From Massilibacteroides vaginae (GTDB lineage Bacteria; Bacteroidota; Bacteroidia; Bacteroidales; Tannerellaceae), in assembly GCF_900178525.1 (NCBI RefSeq), contig NZ_FXDJ01000007.1, positions 1-64,000 of the forward strand: DNA of 64,000 nucleotides, read 5' to 3'. Shown here piece after piece: positions 1 to 7,817 of this stretch (position 1 is its first letter; the number at the start of each line of letters is the position of its first letter). The notes under the pieces are model-generated. The model ran no database searches and was not told where the DNA came from. It worked only from the letters and a program-made list of their open reading frames with translations. The position numbers and the translations under genes are program-made.

Positions 1-260
1 ATCTTTGCTCTAGGATATCTTCCTTTTAAATAATGATTTATTGAATAGTACCTGTATTTAAGTCTTTGAACGGAAGTCAATTTTTTATTATCAAATTCCC
101 TTTTCCTTTTTTAATCTTGAACCATCTGATCTATACAATATATATACATAACATATATACAACACTATAAACAGACAGACAAAACTGTACTACTTTTTAG
201 TTGATATGTAATTCTTTCAAAGATCGTTTTGCAACCCAACCTTCGTCCTGATTGCGGGTG

Positions 261-292
261 CAAAAGTAGTGCTCTAAAACATAGAATCCAAA
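261..292 (-). promoter_or_regulatory. Strong Bacteroidota promoter firing leftward, probable rRNA operon promoter
   Basis: On the minus strand there is TTTG (292-289), exactly 20 nt, then TACTTTTG (268-261), a full match to the Bacteroidota TTTG/TAnnTTTG promoter. It is followed by GCACCCGCAA and a leader containing GATCTTTGAAAGAATT and AAGTAGTACA. From memory these resemble leaders ahead of 16S genes in Bacteroidales. An A/T-rich stretch lies upstream (300-345). The transcribed gene is outside the window, so the rRNA assignment is inference; a tRNA or other stable-RNA operon is the alternative. Confidence 0.5.
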
Positions 293-470
293 TATTATGG
301 AGACTATTTTTAAGAAAAAAACAAACTATTTTAAATCAATGCTGAATATCTGATAGTTACAGAATGAAAAAAAACTACTTTAAAAAAACGACCTGATACC
401 TTGAAAATTCTCCTGTACCATATATATAACGATAAATTAATGAAAAAAACCGAGCGGTTGATATTTGATG

Positions 471-478
471 TAACTTTG
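471..478 (+). promoter_or_regulatory. -7 box of cinA promoter
   Basis: TAACTTTG matches TAnnTTTG and lies 29 nt before the cinA ATG. No clear TTTG is seen 19-21 nt upstream, so this is a half match. Confidence 0.4.
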
Positions 479-507
479 CTGTAAATAGATGAACGTTAAA
501 TAGAATT

Positions 508-1776
508 ATGAATGTAGAGATTATTACGATCGGTGACGAGTTACTGATTGGTCAGGTAGTGGATACAAACTCTGCCTGGATGGGACAGCAATTGGAAAGC
601 GAAGGCTTCCGGGTAATTTGGAAAACAGCTGTTGGTGATGTTGAAGAGGATATGGTAACAGCGATAGATGACGCTATGAGCCGGGCGCAAATAGTATTAA
701 TAACCGGTGGCATCGGTCCTACTAAAGACGATATAACCCGCAAGACGCTTTGCAAGTATTTCGACAGCGGATTACATTTTTCTGATGAAGTATACCAAAA
801 CATTGAAGAGATATTCAACCGAAACGGACGAGTTATGAATGAGCTCACCCGCAATCAGGCAATGGTGCCCGATAAGGCAATAGTCATACAAAATCGCGCC
901 GGTACGGCTCCTTCTACCTGGTTTGAGAGAAACGGGAAAATACTTGTTTCTATGCCCGGAGTGCCTTACGAAATGAAATGGTTGATTTCAAATGAAGTTC
1001 TCCCCCGCTTAAAAAAGCAGTTCAAGCAAGATATACATATACTACACCACACTATATGGGTGAATGGGTTCACAGAATCGATGCTGGCCATTCATCTTGA
1101 AGAATTCGAAAATGCGCTGCCTGCGAATGTAAAACTGGCTTATTTGCCGCAACCGGGATTAATCCGCCTTCGTTTAACGATCCATGCAAATTCGGAAATC
1201 GAAGCAAAAAACATGCTGAACAACCAGCAACGAAAGATGCGCGAATTATTGCAGGGACACATATTAACAGAAGAAGACAAGGCACCGGACGAATTGATCG
1301 GTGCGATTCTGAAAGAAAAACAGTTAACTGTGGGGACAGCAGAAAGTTGCACCGGAGGGCGTATCGCAAGTATCATAACCTCCACACCCGGTTGTTCCAC
1401 CTATTTTTCAGGAAGCATTGTCTCATATAGTAATACGGTGAAGGAAAATCTATTGGGTGTACACCCTGAGGATATAAAAAAACACGGTGCGGTTAGTCGC
1501 GAAGTAGTAGAACAAATGGCGTTGGGTGCTATAAAACAACTTGGGTGCGACTGCTCTGTGGCAACTTCAGGCATTGCAGGACCCGATGGTGGAACACCGG
1601 ATAAGCCCGTAGGAACAGTCTGGATTGCTGCGGCCATCGGCTCCGAAGTAGTATCCGAGTGTTATCGATTCAGTTCTATCCGCGAACAGAATATACTGCG
1701 CTCTTCAAACATGGCGCTGCTCATGCTGCTTAATCTGCTAAAGAAACAGGATCCTCAGGACAAAGTTTGTCGGTAA
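508..1776 (+). CDS. cinA: CinA family nicotinamide-nucleotide amidohydrolase
   Basis: A 422-residue protein of usual CinA length. The N-terminal domain (about 1-170) is a molybdopterin-binding-like fold opening with ITIGDELLIGQVVDTNS and carrying TGGIGPTKDD. The C-terminal domain (about 255-415) is the PncC-type amidase with GTAESCTGGR around residues 276-285, where the family's catalytic Ser lies, and SGIAGPDGGT. The family deamidates nicotinamide mononucleotide to nicotinate mononucleotide in NAD salvage and is linked to competence or DNA damage in some bacteria. It is preceded by a TAnnTTTG box. Its last 47 bases overlap the convergent deformylase gene in antisense. Confidence 0.95.
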   Translation: MNVEIITIGDELLIGQVVDTNSAWMGQQLESEGFRVIWKTAVGDVEEDMVTAIDDAMSRAQIVLITGGIGPTKDDITRKTLCKYFDSGLHFSDEVYQNIEEIFNRNGRVMNELTRNQAMVPDKAIVIQNRAGTAPSTWFERNGKILVSMPGVPYEMKWLISNEVLPRLKKQFKQDIHILHHTIWVNGFTESMLAIHLEEFENALPANVKLAYLPQPGLIRLRLTIHANSEIEAKNMLNNQQRKMRELLQGHILTEEDKAPDELIGAILKEKQLTVGTAESCTGGRIASIITSTPGCSTYFSGSIVSYSNTVKENLLGVHPEDIKKHGAVSREVVEQMALGAIKQLGCDCSVATSGIAGPDGGTPDKPVGTVWIAAAIGSEVVSECYRFSSIREQNILRSSNMALLMLLNLLKKQDPQDKVCR

Positions 1777-2362
1777 ACAAAACACCTTGCAAATGATCAA
1801 ATTCATGCTGGAAGATTACACCTACAAAATTATCCTGTCGGCTGTATCCTTCCAGCCTTTCTTTTATTCGAACACCTTGTTCATTTGTATATTCTACATC
1901 AATCCAAGGGTAACGGATTGAATTTCCCGACACGCCGGGTATAGATAAACACCCGTCGCCTTCAAAACAGATTGTTTCCTTCGGATGATTAACGATCCGA
2001 GGATTAATGGCTACCTCTACCGGTTCTCCCTCTTTATCGATGCGAACAAATAAAAACAAGTTGCGGTTAATCCCTACCTGAGGAGCAGCGATTCCTACGC
2101 CTTGTTCTTCTATTAAAGTAACCTTAAGGCGATTGATAAAATGCTTTAAAACCAACTCATCACTCAGGTTTAAGTCTTCACTCTTTGTTCTGAGTATTTT
2201 CAATTCTTCAGGGACGGACACTTTCAACACCTGAAATGGCGTGTGTTCATCAAATTTCCCTATAAATTCTAACTCTTTCTTTTCCATAATACGTTTTGTT
2301 CCACAAGATGCTAAAAAGCTCCCTATACATAAAAGTATCAAAATTCTTATGATTGCATTCAT
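1730..2362 (-). CDS. Peptide deformylase-like protein with lipoprotein signal
   Basis: A 210-residue protein with the three deformylase motifs: GVGIAAPQVG (88-97), a GCLS motif with metal-ligand Cys138, and HEFDH (186-190) with His186, Glu187 and His190. All catalytic residues are intact. It begins with a hydrophobic stretch ending in LASC at residue 20, a good lipobox, so the product is predicted to be exported and lipid-anchored. That is odd for an enzyme that normally works on nascent chains in the cytosol. An internal ATG (residue 26, MEKKELEF) would give a 185-residue cytosolic form, so alternative starts are possible. It is probably a second deformylase beside an ordinary cytosolic one elsewhere. 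Confidence 0.8.
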   Translation of the reverse strand: MNAIIRILILLCIGSFLASCGTKRIMEKKELEFIGKFDEHTPFQVLKVSVPEELKILRTKSEDLNLSDELVLKHFINRLKVTLIEEQGVGIAAPQVGINRNLFLFVRIDKEGEPVEVAINPRIVNHPKETICFEGDGCLSIPGVSGNSIRYPWIDVEYTNEQGVRIKERLEGYSRQDNFVGVIFQHEFDHLQGVLFTDKLCPEDPVSLAD

Positions 2363-2401
2363 TAATCATCTATTTAATAGACGAAGATACAATAAAATCC
2401 C

Positions 2402-2409
2402 TATTTTTG
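2402..2409 (+). promoter_or_regulatory. -7 box upstream of GNAT gene
   Basis: TATTTTTG matches TAnnTTTG and lies 34 nt before the acetyltransferase start. No good -33 TTTG was identified. Confidence 0.35.
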
Positions 2410-2443
2410 TTTTTCTCATTATCACTTTAATACTTAAAAGGCT

Positions 2444-2971
2444 ATGATTAGATTCAGAACAAATTTCCTTATTGTAAGAGATATTGAAGCTCACGATCTT
2501 GATATATTACTGGGATTTTACACACAGAAAGCCAATATGCGATTTATTTCAGATGGCAAATACGACTGGACGCGCCCTGAACTGGAAGCAAAATATCAAA
2601 AAATAAACAAGGATTATGCATTGGGGTTTGGTGCTTTTGTCGTTGAATTGGCAAGTACCGGAGAAGTAATTGGCGAAGCCGCTTTGTTTAATTCATTTAA
2701 TGAACCGCAGATATTAGAGATCGGATATATAATCGATTCTCCTTTCTGGCGTAAGGGTTATGGCAGGGAAGTATGTCAGGGGTTGATTGACTATGGATTT
2801 AAGGAACTCGGAGTGAAACGCCTGGTAGCCCGGATGTATGCCGATAATACTGCATCTGTGATGTTAAGCGAAATCTGTGATATGACGCACACCAACACGG
2901 GCAGAGCGGAAAATGGCAAGGTAGTGTTCAGATATGAAATAAACAACCCGAACTACCAATCGCGTATCTGA
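2444..2971 (+). CDS. GNAT family N-acetyltransferase (RimJ/RimL-like)
   Basis: A 175-residue single-domain protein. The core IGYIIDSPFWRKGYGREVCQ fits the acetyl-CoA-binding beta4-alpha3 segment of GNAT enzymes, in the RimJ/RimL (Acetyltransf_3) style, followed by RLVARMYADNTASVML, the usual 'N..S' motif. The family transfers acetyl groups from acetyl-CoA to N-termini or small amines; the substrate cannot be told. The usual 'EK.GF' after N-ASV is replaced by SEICDM, a small departure. It stands alone between a divergent deformylase gene and a convergent phnA. Confidence 0.85.
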   Translation: MIRFRTNFLIVRDIEAHDLDILLGFYTQKANMRFISDGKYDWTRPELEAKYQKINKDYALGFGAFVVELASTGEVIGEAALFNSFNEPQILEIGYIIDSPFWRKGYGREVCQGLIDYGFKELGVKRLVARMYADNTASVMLSEICDMTHTNTGRAENGKVVFRYEINNPNYQSRI

Positions 2972-2975
2972 TCAA

Positions 2976-3305
2976 TTATTTTTTAAGGAAGCAGGTTTTA
3001 AGCACAATACTGCTTCCGTCAATTTTACAATCCACTTCTTCGGGGTTCTCGGTAAGACGAATACTCCTTACTTTTGTTCCTCTTTTAATAACCATTGAGG
3101 AGCCTTTTACTTTCAGGTCTTTAATTACCGTAACAGCGTCACCGTCTGCCAGTTCAGCACCATTACTGTCACGAGCCACATCATTTGCCCCGGTTTGTTC
3201 TTCACCCTCTGCCCATTCATGATTACAGTCCGGACAAACATTAATTACTCCATCAAAATACGTATTGTCCATCTCGCATTTCGGACAATTTGCAACTTCA
3301 CTCAT
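2976..3305 (-). CDS. PhnA/YjdM family zinc-ribbon protein
   Basis: A 109-residue protein with an N-terminal zinc ribbon (CPKC near residue 7, CPDC near residue 29) and the family C-terminal SH3-like domain with RDSNGAELADGDAVTVIKDL and KVKGSS. This family was named PhnA from its place near E. coli phosphonate genes but is not part of the C-P lyase pathway; its function is unsettled. A TACCTTTG box on the minus strand (3339-3332) suits transcription of this gene alone. Confidence 0.9.
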   Translation of the reverse strand: MSEVANCPKCEMDNTYFDGVINVCPDCNHEWAEGEEQTGANDVARDSNGAELADGDAVTVIKDLKVKGSSMVIKRGTKVRSIRLTENPEEVDCKIDGSSIVLKTCFLKK

Positions 3306-3658
3306 TTCGTTTAATTATATAAATAATTGCGCAAAGGTAATACATAAAAAAACAATTCCCAGTGAAACGAGAAAAGATGGCTGATTAACAGGGCAGTGTG
3401 GGGGATTTTACAAACAGGCAAATCCCCAACGCAAGTGTCACACAGGAAGAGCCATACACCTACATATCTTCTTCTTTATTATCGTAACCACAGTTACCGT
3501 AACCGTCATTACGATAAAGCAAATCTAAGTTTTCAACGCATACCCGCTTTCTTAAATACAGAAAAAAGCAAAAACGGGGTGTTATTTTGGGGAAGAACGG
3601 GTAGCGTTTTTCATTTTTTCGGGTCATCATTGCGACAGATTCAGGAATCATCCGTAAC
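3306..3658. promoter_or_regulatory. Divergent regulatory region with several dyads
   Basis: No convincing gene. It contains the phnA -7 box on the minus strand (3332-3339), a perfect 8-bp inverted repeat GGGGATTT/AAATCCCC (3401-3408, 3420-3427) and the 39-nt dyad listed separately. No exact TAnnTTTG box was seen ahead of the His-rich gene; the nearest is TAACTTGC at about 3652. Confidence 0.5.
3479..3517. promoter_or_regulatory. 39-nt symmetric nested dyad, candidate operator
   Basis: The outer arms are TTATCGTAA (3479-3487) and TTACGATAA (3509-3517), perfect inverted repeats. The inner arms are GTTAC (3493-3497) and GTAAC (3499-3503) around one central base (3498). The two 5-nt spacers are equal, so the whole site is symmetric about 3498. 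CGTAACC also occurs twice as a direct repeat. The design fits two dimers of a repressor. By context (His-rich protein, TonB receptor) a metal regulator of the Fur/Zur kind is plausible, but this is inference. Confidence 0.55.
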
Positions 3659-4018
3659 TTGCATCCCGTTATGAAGGAGAAGTGCGTAAGGTTTATGAGA
3701 TTTACGTTACCCGTATTATTTATTTTATATACGGGAATGATCGTTTCGTTTACGCACGTACATATTATTAATGGCGTAACCATCGTACACTCCCACCCGT
3801 ACGATAAAAAACCTGCCGATCATGAACATACCGGCACGGAACTACAGTTACTCCATCAACTTTCCACCATACAACAAGCGGGTTCCTGTTCTTTTGATTA
3901 TGTTGTTAACTCGTTCTACACTTACGAAACAACACTGAACGCGAAACCTGCGCTTCATACCCCTATTTCTTCACTAAGTAAAGCAACCCGGCTGCGGGCC
4001 CCTCCTGCTTTAGGTTGA
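3659..4018 (+). CDS. Small His-rich membrane-anchored protein of unknown function
   Basis: A 119-residue protein with one hydrophobic segment (about 14-32) followed by HVHIINGVTIVHSHPY and DHEHTGTE, so His is concentrated just after the membrane segment. A signal peptide or single anchor exporting a metal-binding tail would fit. A second ATG at 3671 (MKEKCVRF) is an equally possible start. It is followed on the same strand by a TonB-dependent receptor gene and preceded by a 39-nt dyad. Small His-rich proteins next to TonB receptors suggest handling of zinc, nickel or a similar metal, but no assay or named family supports that here. Confidence 0.65.
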   Translation: MHPVMKEKCVRFMRFTLPVLFILYTGMIVSFTHVHIINGVTIVHSHPYDKKPADHEHTGTELQLLHQLSTIQQAGSCSFDYVVNSFYTYETTLNAKPALHTPISSLSKATRLRAPPALG

Positions 4019-4384
4019 CATAACACGGACTAAGAAGAATCTTTGGCTCGAAGCCAACCATCGACGGCAGTTTTTTAACATTTCGGTTTTAGGACTAAAC
4101 AAGGGTGCGATTGTGATCGCATACTTTATCTTTTAAAAAATATCCTTTATTTTTCGAAAGATATCCTTTATTTTTCCAAAAATAACCTTTATGTTTTCTG
4201 CTTGATTTAACGATTGATTTTCAACGACTTATATCAGTGCTGCATGGAGGGTTGTTTTAACTCTTTTTTAACACAAATAGTCAAAAAAAGCACCGTTATT
4301 CTTCTTGCTCCTTACGTTATTTTAGCACTTTTTTCGTGTGATTATATCAAAAAAAACAGCTTAATAATTAATTGTAAACTCAAT
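4019..4384. other. Intergenic region before TonB receptor, with hairpins and AT repeat
   Basis: Two perfect hairpins lie here: TTGGCT-CGA-AGCCAA (4043-4057), followed shortly by a T run near 4071, and TGCGAT-tgtg-ATCGCA (4106-4121). The 21-bp-period repeat follows at 4135-4197. An in-frame extension of the receptor frame opens at 4214, but it precedes the signal peptide and is treated as non-coding. Confidence 0.5.
4135..4197 (+). repeat. 21-bp-period AT repeat, locus A
   Basis: Three contiguous 21-bp units: 4135-4155, 4156-4176 and 4177-4197. The first two carry ATATCCTTTATTTTTC; the last carries ATAACCTTTATGTTTT. The same unit order recurs at 15027-15110 and, inverted, at 61211-61280. Confidence 0.85.
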
Positions 4385-6754
4385 ATGAACAAGTATATTT
4401 TCATGTTTATCGGCTTGTGTCTGATGCTGACACAGGCAAATGCCGTAGAACCTCAAAAGAGAGGTACAGACGCCAGTATTATCGGTCATATCTTAGATAA
4501 AAAAACGAAAGAACATATCCCTTATATTAATGTATATCTGAAGGGAACCACCATAGGTACAACAACCGATGCTTCGGGGCATTATTTTCTGAAGGATCTT
4601 CCGGAGGGTAAATTCACTGTAGAGGCCAAGTTTATCGGTTACAAGCCCGAGCAGCAGGAGGTGGTTATTGAGAAAGGTAAAACGCTTGAAATAAATTTCG
4701 AGCTGGAAGAGGATAATATATCGCTGAACGAGGTGGTTGTTTCGGCAAACCGTAATGAAACGGAAAGACGAATGGCGCCAACTTTGGTTAGTATACTCGA
4801 CACAAAGACTTTTGCCCGTACAAACGCAACTACACTTTCGCAAGGACTGAATTTTCAACCTGGACTTCGTGTTGAGAATAACTGTCAGAACTGTGGCTTC
4901 ACACAGGTGAGAATGAATGGATTGGATGGACCGTATTCGCAGATATTGATTGACTCCCGCCCTATTTTCAGCGCGCTGACTGGCGTTTACGGACTGGATC
5001 AGATCCCGGCGAATATGATCGAGCGTATAGAAATCATACGGGGAGGCGGGTCTGCTTTATTCGGCTCTTCGGCTATTGCCGGAACAATTAATGTAATCAC
5101 GAAGGAGCCTTTAAGGAATTCGGCCGAATTGGCGCATACGATCACCGCGATAAACGGAACAAATGATTTCGAGAATAACACGAGCTTTAACGCGTCGTTG
5201 GTTTCCGACAACCAGAAGATGGGTATCATGGCTTTCGGACAGAAAAGGGAAAGAAGTGATTATGATCATGATGGCGATGGTTTTTCCGAATTACCTAAAT
5301 TACAGAACCGAACGCTTGGTTTCCGGTCTTATTATAAAACCGGTACTTATTCAAAGATAAACTTAGAGTATCATAACATGCATGAGTTTCGCCGTGGCGG
5401 AGATCGGATGAAAAACGAACCTCACGATGCTTATATTACAGAACAAGTGGAGTCGAATATCGACGGAGGGGGTATTAGTTACAACATGACTTCGCCCGAT
5501 CTGAAACATCGCGTCAATCTATATACTTCAGCACAATTAACCAATCGCAAAAGTTATTATGGCGGCGGACAGCCTGTTTCCGTAATTCTGGCAAGCGGCA
5601 TGACGGAAGAAGAAAAACTCGCGGCAATAGACGGACGTTTAAATTCATACGGAACAACTAAGGGAGTTACTTATATTGTAGGAGGACAGTATGCTTATGA
5701 GTTCGACGAACTGTTATTCATGCCTGCCACGTTAACTTCCGGACTGGAGTATAATAACGACAGATTGGAAGATCGTAGCGGATATCGCGCGGAGGCCATT
5801 GATCAGAAAATAAATATCAAAAGCGCCTTCCTGCAAAATGAGTGGAAAAACGCGCGTTGGAGTTTCCTTGTCGGAGCTCGTTTGGATAAACACAGCCTGA
5901 TGAAAAATGCGATTGTAAGTCCGCGGGGGAATGTTCGCTTTAACCCCACTAAAGATATCAATATACGTGTAAGCTACGGACAAGGTTTCCGCGCTCCGCA
6001 GCTTTTTGACGAAGATCTGCATGTTGATCTGGCCGGTGGTGGTCATATTATCTCTGTAAGGGATCCTAACCTGAAGGAAGAAAGATCACACAGCATCAGC
6101 ACATCGGTAGACTGGTACCATCAGTTCGGTGCTACCGAGGTTAATTTCCTTGTTGAAGGATTTCATACAACACTAAAGAACCCGTTTACACCTGTTTCTG
6201 AAGAGCAGCCCGACGGAACAACAATCAAGCATATCGTTAATGCTTCCGGTGCTAAGGTTTACGGCGTGAACATGGAAGGGCGCGCGGCTTACAACACACT
6301 CGTAGAGCTACAAATAGGGGCAACTATTCAAAAAAGCCGTTACGACCAAGCCCGTAAATGGTCTGACGATGACACCGATGAGGTTGCTGCCGAAAGAAGA
6401 ATGATGCGCACGCCGGATGTATATGGCTACTTTGTGGCAACGTTAACTCCGCTCAAGGCTTTCAGCACCTCATTATCCGGAAACTATACCGGTTCAATGC
6501 GTGTGCCTCACGAAGCCGGCGTAATTGAGAAAAACCGCACGGAAAATTCTCCTTCATTTTTTGAATTCGGTTTGAAAGTGGCTTATGAAATTCCGCTTTA
6601 CCGGGGTTCAATACTTGAAATAAACGGAGGTGTACGTAACCTGTTCAATGAATTCCAAAAGGATTTCGACAAAGGTCCTAACAGGGCATCCAGTTATATA
6701 TACGGCCCTTCTATGCCAAGAAATTTCTATGCCGGAGTAAAAATGAGCTTTTAA
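4385..6754 (+). CDS. TonB-dependent outer-membrane receptor
   Basis: A 789-residue receptor. The start at 4385 is chosen because it begins MNKYIFMFIGLCLMLTQANA, a clean signal peptide; the frame is open back to 4214. After it come a carboxypeptidase-regulatory-like domain (about 30-110, IIGHILDKKTKEHIPYINVY), a TonB-box-like segment (NEVVVSANRNE), a plug with ILIDSRPIFSALTG and IERIEIIRGGGSALFGS, and a 22-strand-type barrel ending in GVKMSF. It moves a substrate over the outer membrane using TonB energy. The plug resembles ferrienterochelin/colicin or metal/heme receptors rather than SusC. The upstream His-rich protein and dyad favour a metal or metal complex; the exact ligand is unknown. Confidence 0.92.
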   Translation: MNKYIFMFIGLCLMLTQANAVEPQKRGTDASIIGHILDKKTKEHIPYINVYLKGTTIGTTTDASGHYFLKDLPEGKFTVEAKFIGYKPEQQEVVIEKGKTLEINFELEEDNISLNEVVVSANRNETERRMAPTLVSILDTKTFARTNATTLSQGLNFQPGLRVENNCQNCGFTQVRMNGLDGPYSQILIDSRPIFSALTGVYGLDQIPANMIERIEIIRGGGSALFGSSAIAGTINVITKEPLRNSAELAHTITAINGTNDFENNTSFNASLVSDNQKMGIMAFGQKRERSDYDHDGDGFSELPKLQNRTLGFRSYYKTGTYSKINLEYHNMHEFRRGGDRMKNEPHDAYITEQVESNIDGGGISYNMTSPDLKHRVNLYTSAQLTNRKSYYGGGQPVSVILASGMTEEEKLAAIDGRLNSYGTTKGVTYIVGGQYAYEFDELLFMPATLTSGLEYNNDRLEDRSGYRAEAIDQKINIKSAFLQNEWKNARWSFLVGARLDKHSLMKNAIVSPRGNVRFNPTKDINIRVSYGQGFRAPQLFDEDLHVDLAGGGHIISVRDPNLKEERSHSISTSVDWYHQFGATEVNFLVEGFHTTLKNPFTPVSEEQPDGTTIKHIVNASGAKVYGVNMEGRAAYNTLVELQIGATIQKSRYDQARKWSDDDTDEVAAERRMMRTPDVYGYFVATLTPLKAFSTSLSGNYTGSMRVPHEAGVIEKNRTENSPSFFEFGLKVAYEIPLYRGSILEINGGVRNLFNEFQKDFDKGPNRASSYIYGPSMPRNFYAGVKMSF

Positions 6755-6789
6755 GAGGGAAGCCTAAATACAAAAAAACAATTACCTTT

Positions 6790-6828
6790 GAACCAATGCT
6801 CGCAATAGTGCGACATTGGTTCTTTTTA
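6790..6828 (+). terminator. Intrinsic terminator after TonB receptor
   Basis: GAACCAATG (6790-6798) pairs with CATTGGTTC (6814-6822), with an inner TCGCA/TGCGA stem and an ATAG loop, followed by T5. A TACCTTTG box (6783-6790) overlaps its left edge and could start ndk, which would place this hairpin in the ndk leader. Confidence 0.75.
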
Positions 6829-6840
6829 ATTTACCGGCTT

Positions 6841-7305
6841 ATGGAAAAAACACTCGTTATCTTAAAACCCGGATGTATTTCCCGGGGATTAATTGGGGAA
6901 ATTGTTTCCCGCTTTGAGAAAAAAGGGCTACGCCTGGCAGGTATGAAAATGATTCAGCTAAATGATGCTGTTCTAAATGAACATTACGCTCATTTGAAGG
7001 ACAAATCTTTTTTTACACGAATTAAAAACGGCATGATGGTTACTCCCGTCGTTGTTTGTTGCTGGGAAGGGATTGACGTAATACGCGTGGTACACGACAT
7101 GGCCGGAAAAACCAATGGACGGGATGCTATACCCGGAACTATACGAGGAGATTATAGCGTGAGTGTTCAGGAGAACATCGTACATACTTCAGATTCGCCC
7201 GAAGCCGCCGAAAAAGAGATCAAGCGCTTCTTTCTTGAATCCGAATTGTATGCTTACCAACTCCCCTACCTCCACAGTCTATATTGTAGCGACGAATTGG
7301 AATAG
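6841..7305 (+). CDS. ndk: Nucleoside-diphosphate kinase
   Basis: A 154-residue protein of normal family length, starting MEKTLVILKPGCISRGLIG. The phospho-accepting His is H115 in VHTSDSPEAAEKEI. It transfers the terminal phosphate of ATP to nucleoside diphosphates via a phospho-His intermediate, balancing cytosolic NTP and dNTP pools. The start at 6841 is preferred over the upstream in-frame ATG at 6796 because the family begins at EKTLVILKP and the upstream stretch lies in a terminator hairpin. The next gene (DUF4494) follows by 32 nt. Confidence 0.95.
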   Translation: MEKTLVILKPGCISRGLIGEIVSRFEKKGLRLAGMKMIQLNDAVLNEHYAHLKDKSFFTRIKNGMMVTPVVVCCWEGIDVIRVVHDMAGKTNGRDAIPGTIRGDYSVSVQENIVHTSDSPEAAEKEIKRFFLESELYAYQLPYLHSLYCSDELE

Positions 7306-7337
7306 AAACATAAAATTTACAATTAATTTTAAAGAAT

Positions 7338-7817
7338 ATGCATAATTGGTTTGAATGTAAGGTTACTTATGAGAAAGTGCTTGAGAATGGAATGCAAAAG
7401 AAAGTAACCGAACCCTATTTGGTGGATGCCTTATCGTTTACAGAAGCGGAAGCGCGGATTATTGAAGAAATTCGTCCTTTTATCTCAGGTGAGTTTACCG
7501 TTACCGGAATTAAAAGAGCGCGTCTTTCGGAATTATTTTTTAATGAAAACGGAGATCGTTTTTACCGTATCAAAGTATATTTCGTTACATTAGACGAAAA
7601 GAGCGGTGCCGAAAAGAAAACGGCTGCTCAGATGTTGGCACAGGCTTCTACCTTGAAAGAGGCAATAGCCGTGTTGGAAGACGGAATGAAAGGAACAATG
7701 GCCGATTATATAATCGCATCGGTGGCAGAAACCATGTTGATTGATGTTTATCCTTATTCCGCGGAAACAAAAGCACCTAAATCTCCCGAAGAGTTAATTG
7801 CCGAACAAAGACAATGA
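7338..7817 (+). CDS. DUF4494 domain-containing protein
   Basis: A 159-residue protein that begins MHNWFECKVTYEKVLENG and matches the DUF4494 family found widely in Bacteroidota, usually next to yggS as here. No signal peptide or membrane segment is seen; the fold looks mixed alpha/beta. Function is unknown. Its stop overlaps the yggS start by 4 bases (ATGA), so the two are likely translationally coupled. Confidence 0.85.
   Translation: MHNWFECKVTYEKVLENGMQKKVTEPYLVDALSFTEAEARIIEEIRPFISGEFTVTGIKRARLSELFFNENGDRFYRIKVYFVTLDEKSGAEKKTAAQMLAQASTLKEAIAVLEDGMKGTMADYIIASVAETMLIDVYPYSAETKAPKSPEELIAEQRQ

Larger units (their letters stand above)
1..507. other. Left intergenic region with divergent promoters
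   Basis: No gene was found here. The right part holds a minus-strand promoter at 261-292 and the plus-strand promoter of cinA at 471-478. The left 250 bases, read on the minus strand, look like an untranslated leader with GATCTTTGAAAG and AAAAGTAGTACA motifs. No 16S sequence is reached before base 1. Confidence 0.6.

Noticed and set aside
3390-3480. Possible cobalamin riboswitch before the TonB receptor
   Set aside because: Stems such as GGGGATTT/AAATCCCC are present, but the conserved B12-box core was not found and the segment precedes a different gene.
3396-3783. Open frames on both strands over the region before the His-rich gene
   Set aside because: They cross the symmetric dyad and other inverted repeats and overlap the His-rich gene, and their products have no recognisable features.
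4214-4384. N-terminal extension of the TonB receptor frame
   Set aside because: The extension lies before a complete signal peptide beginning at 4385 and would bury it.
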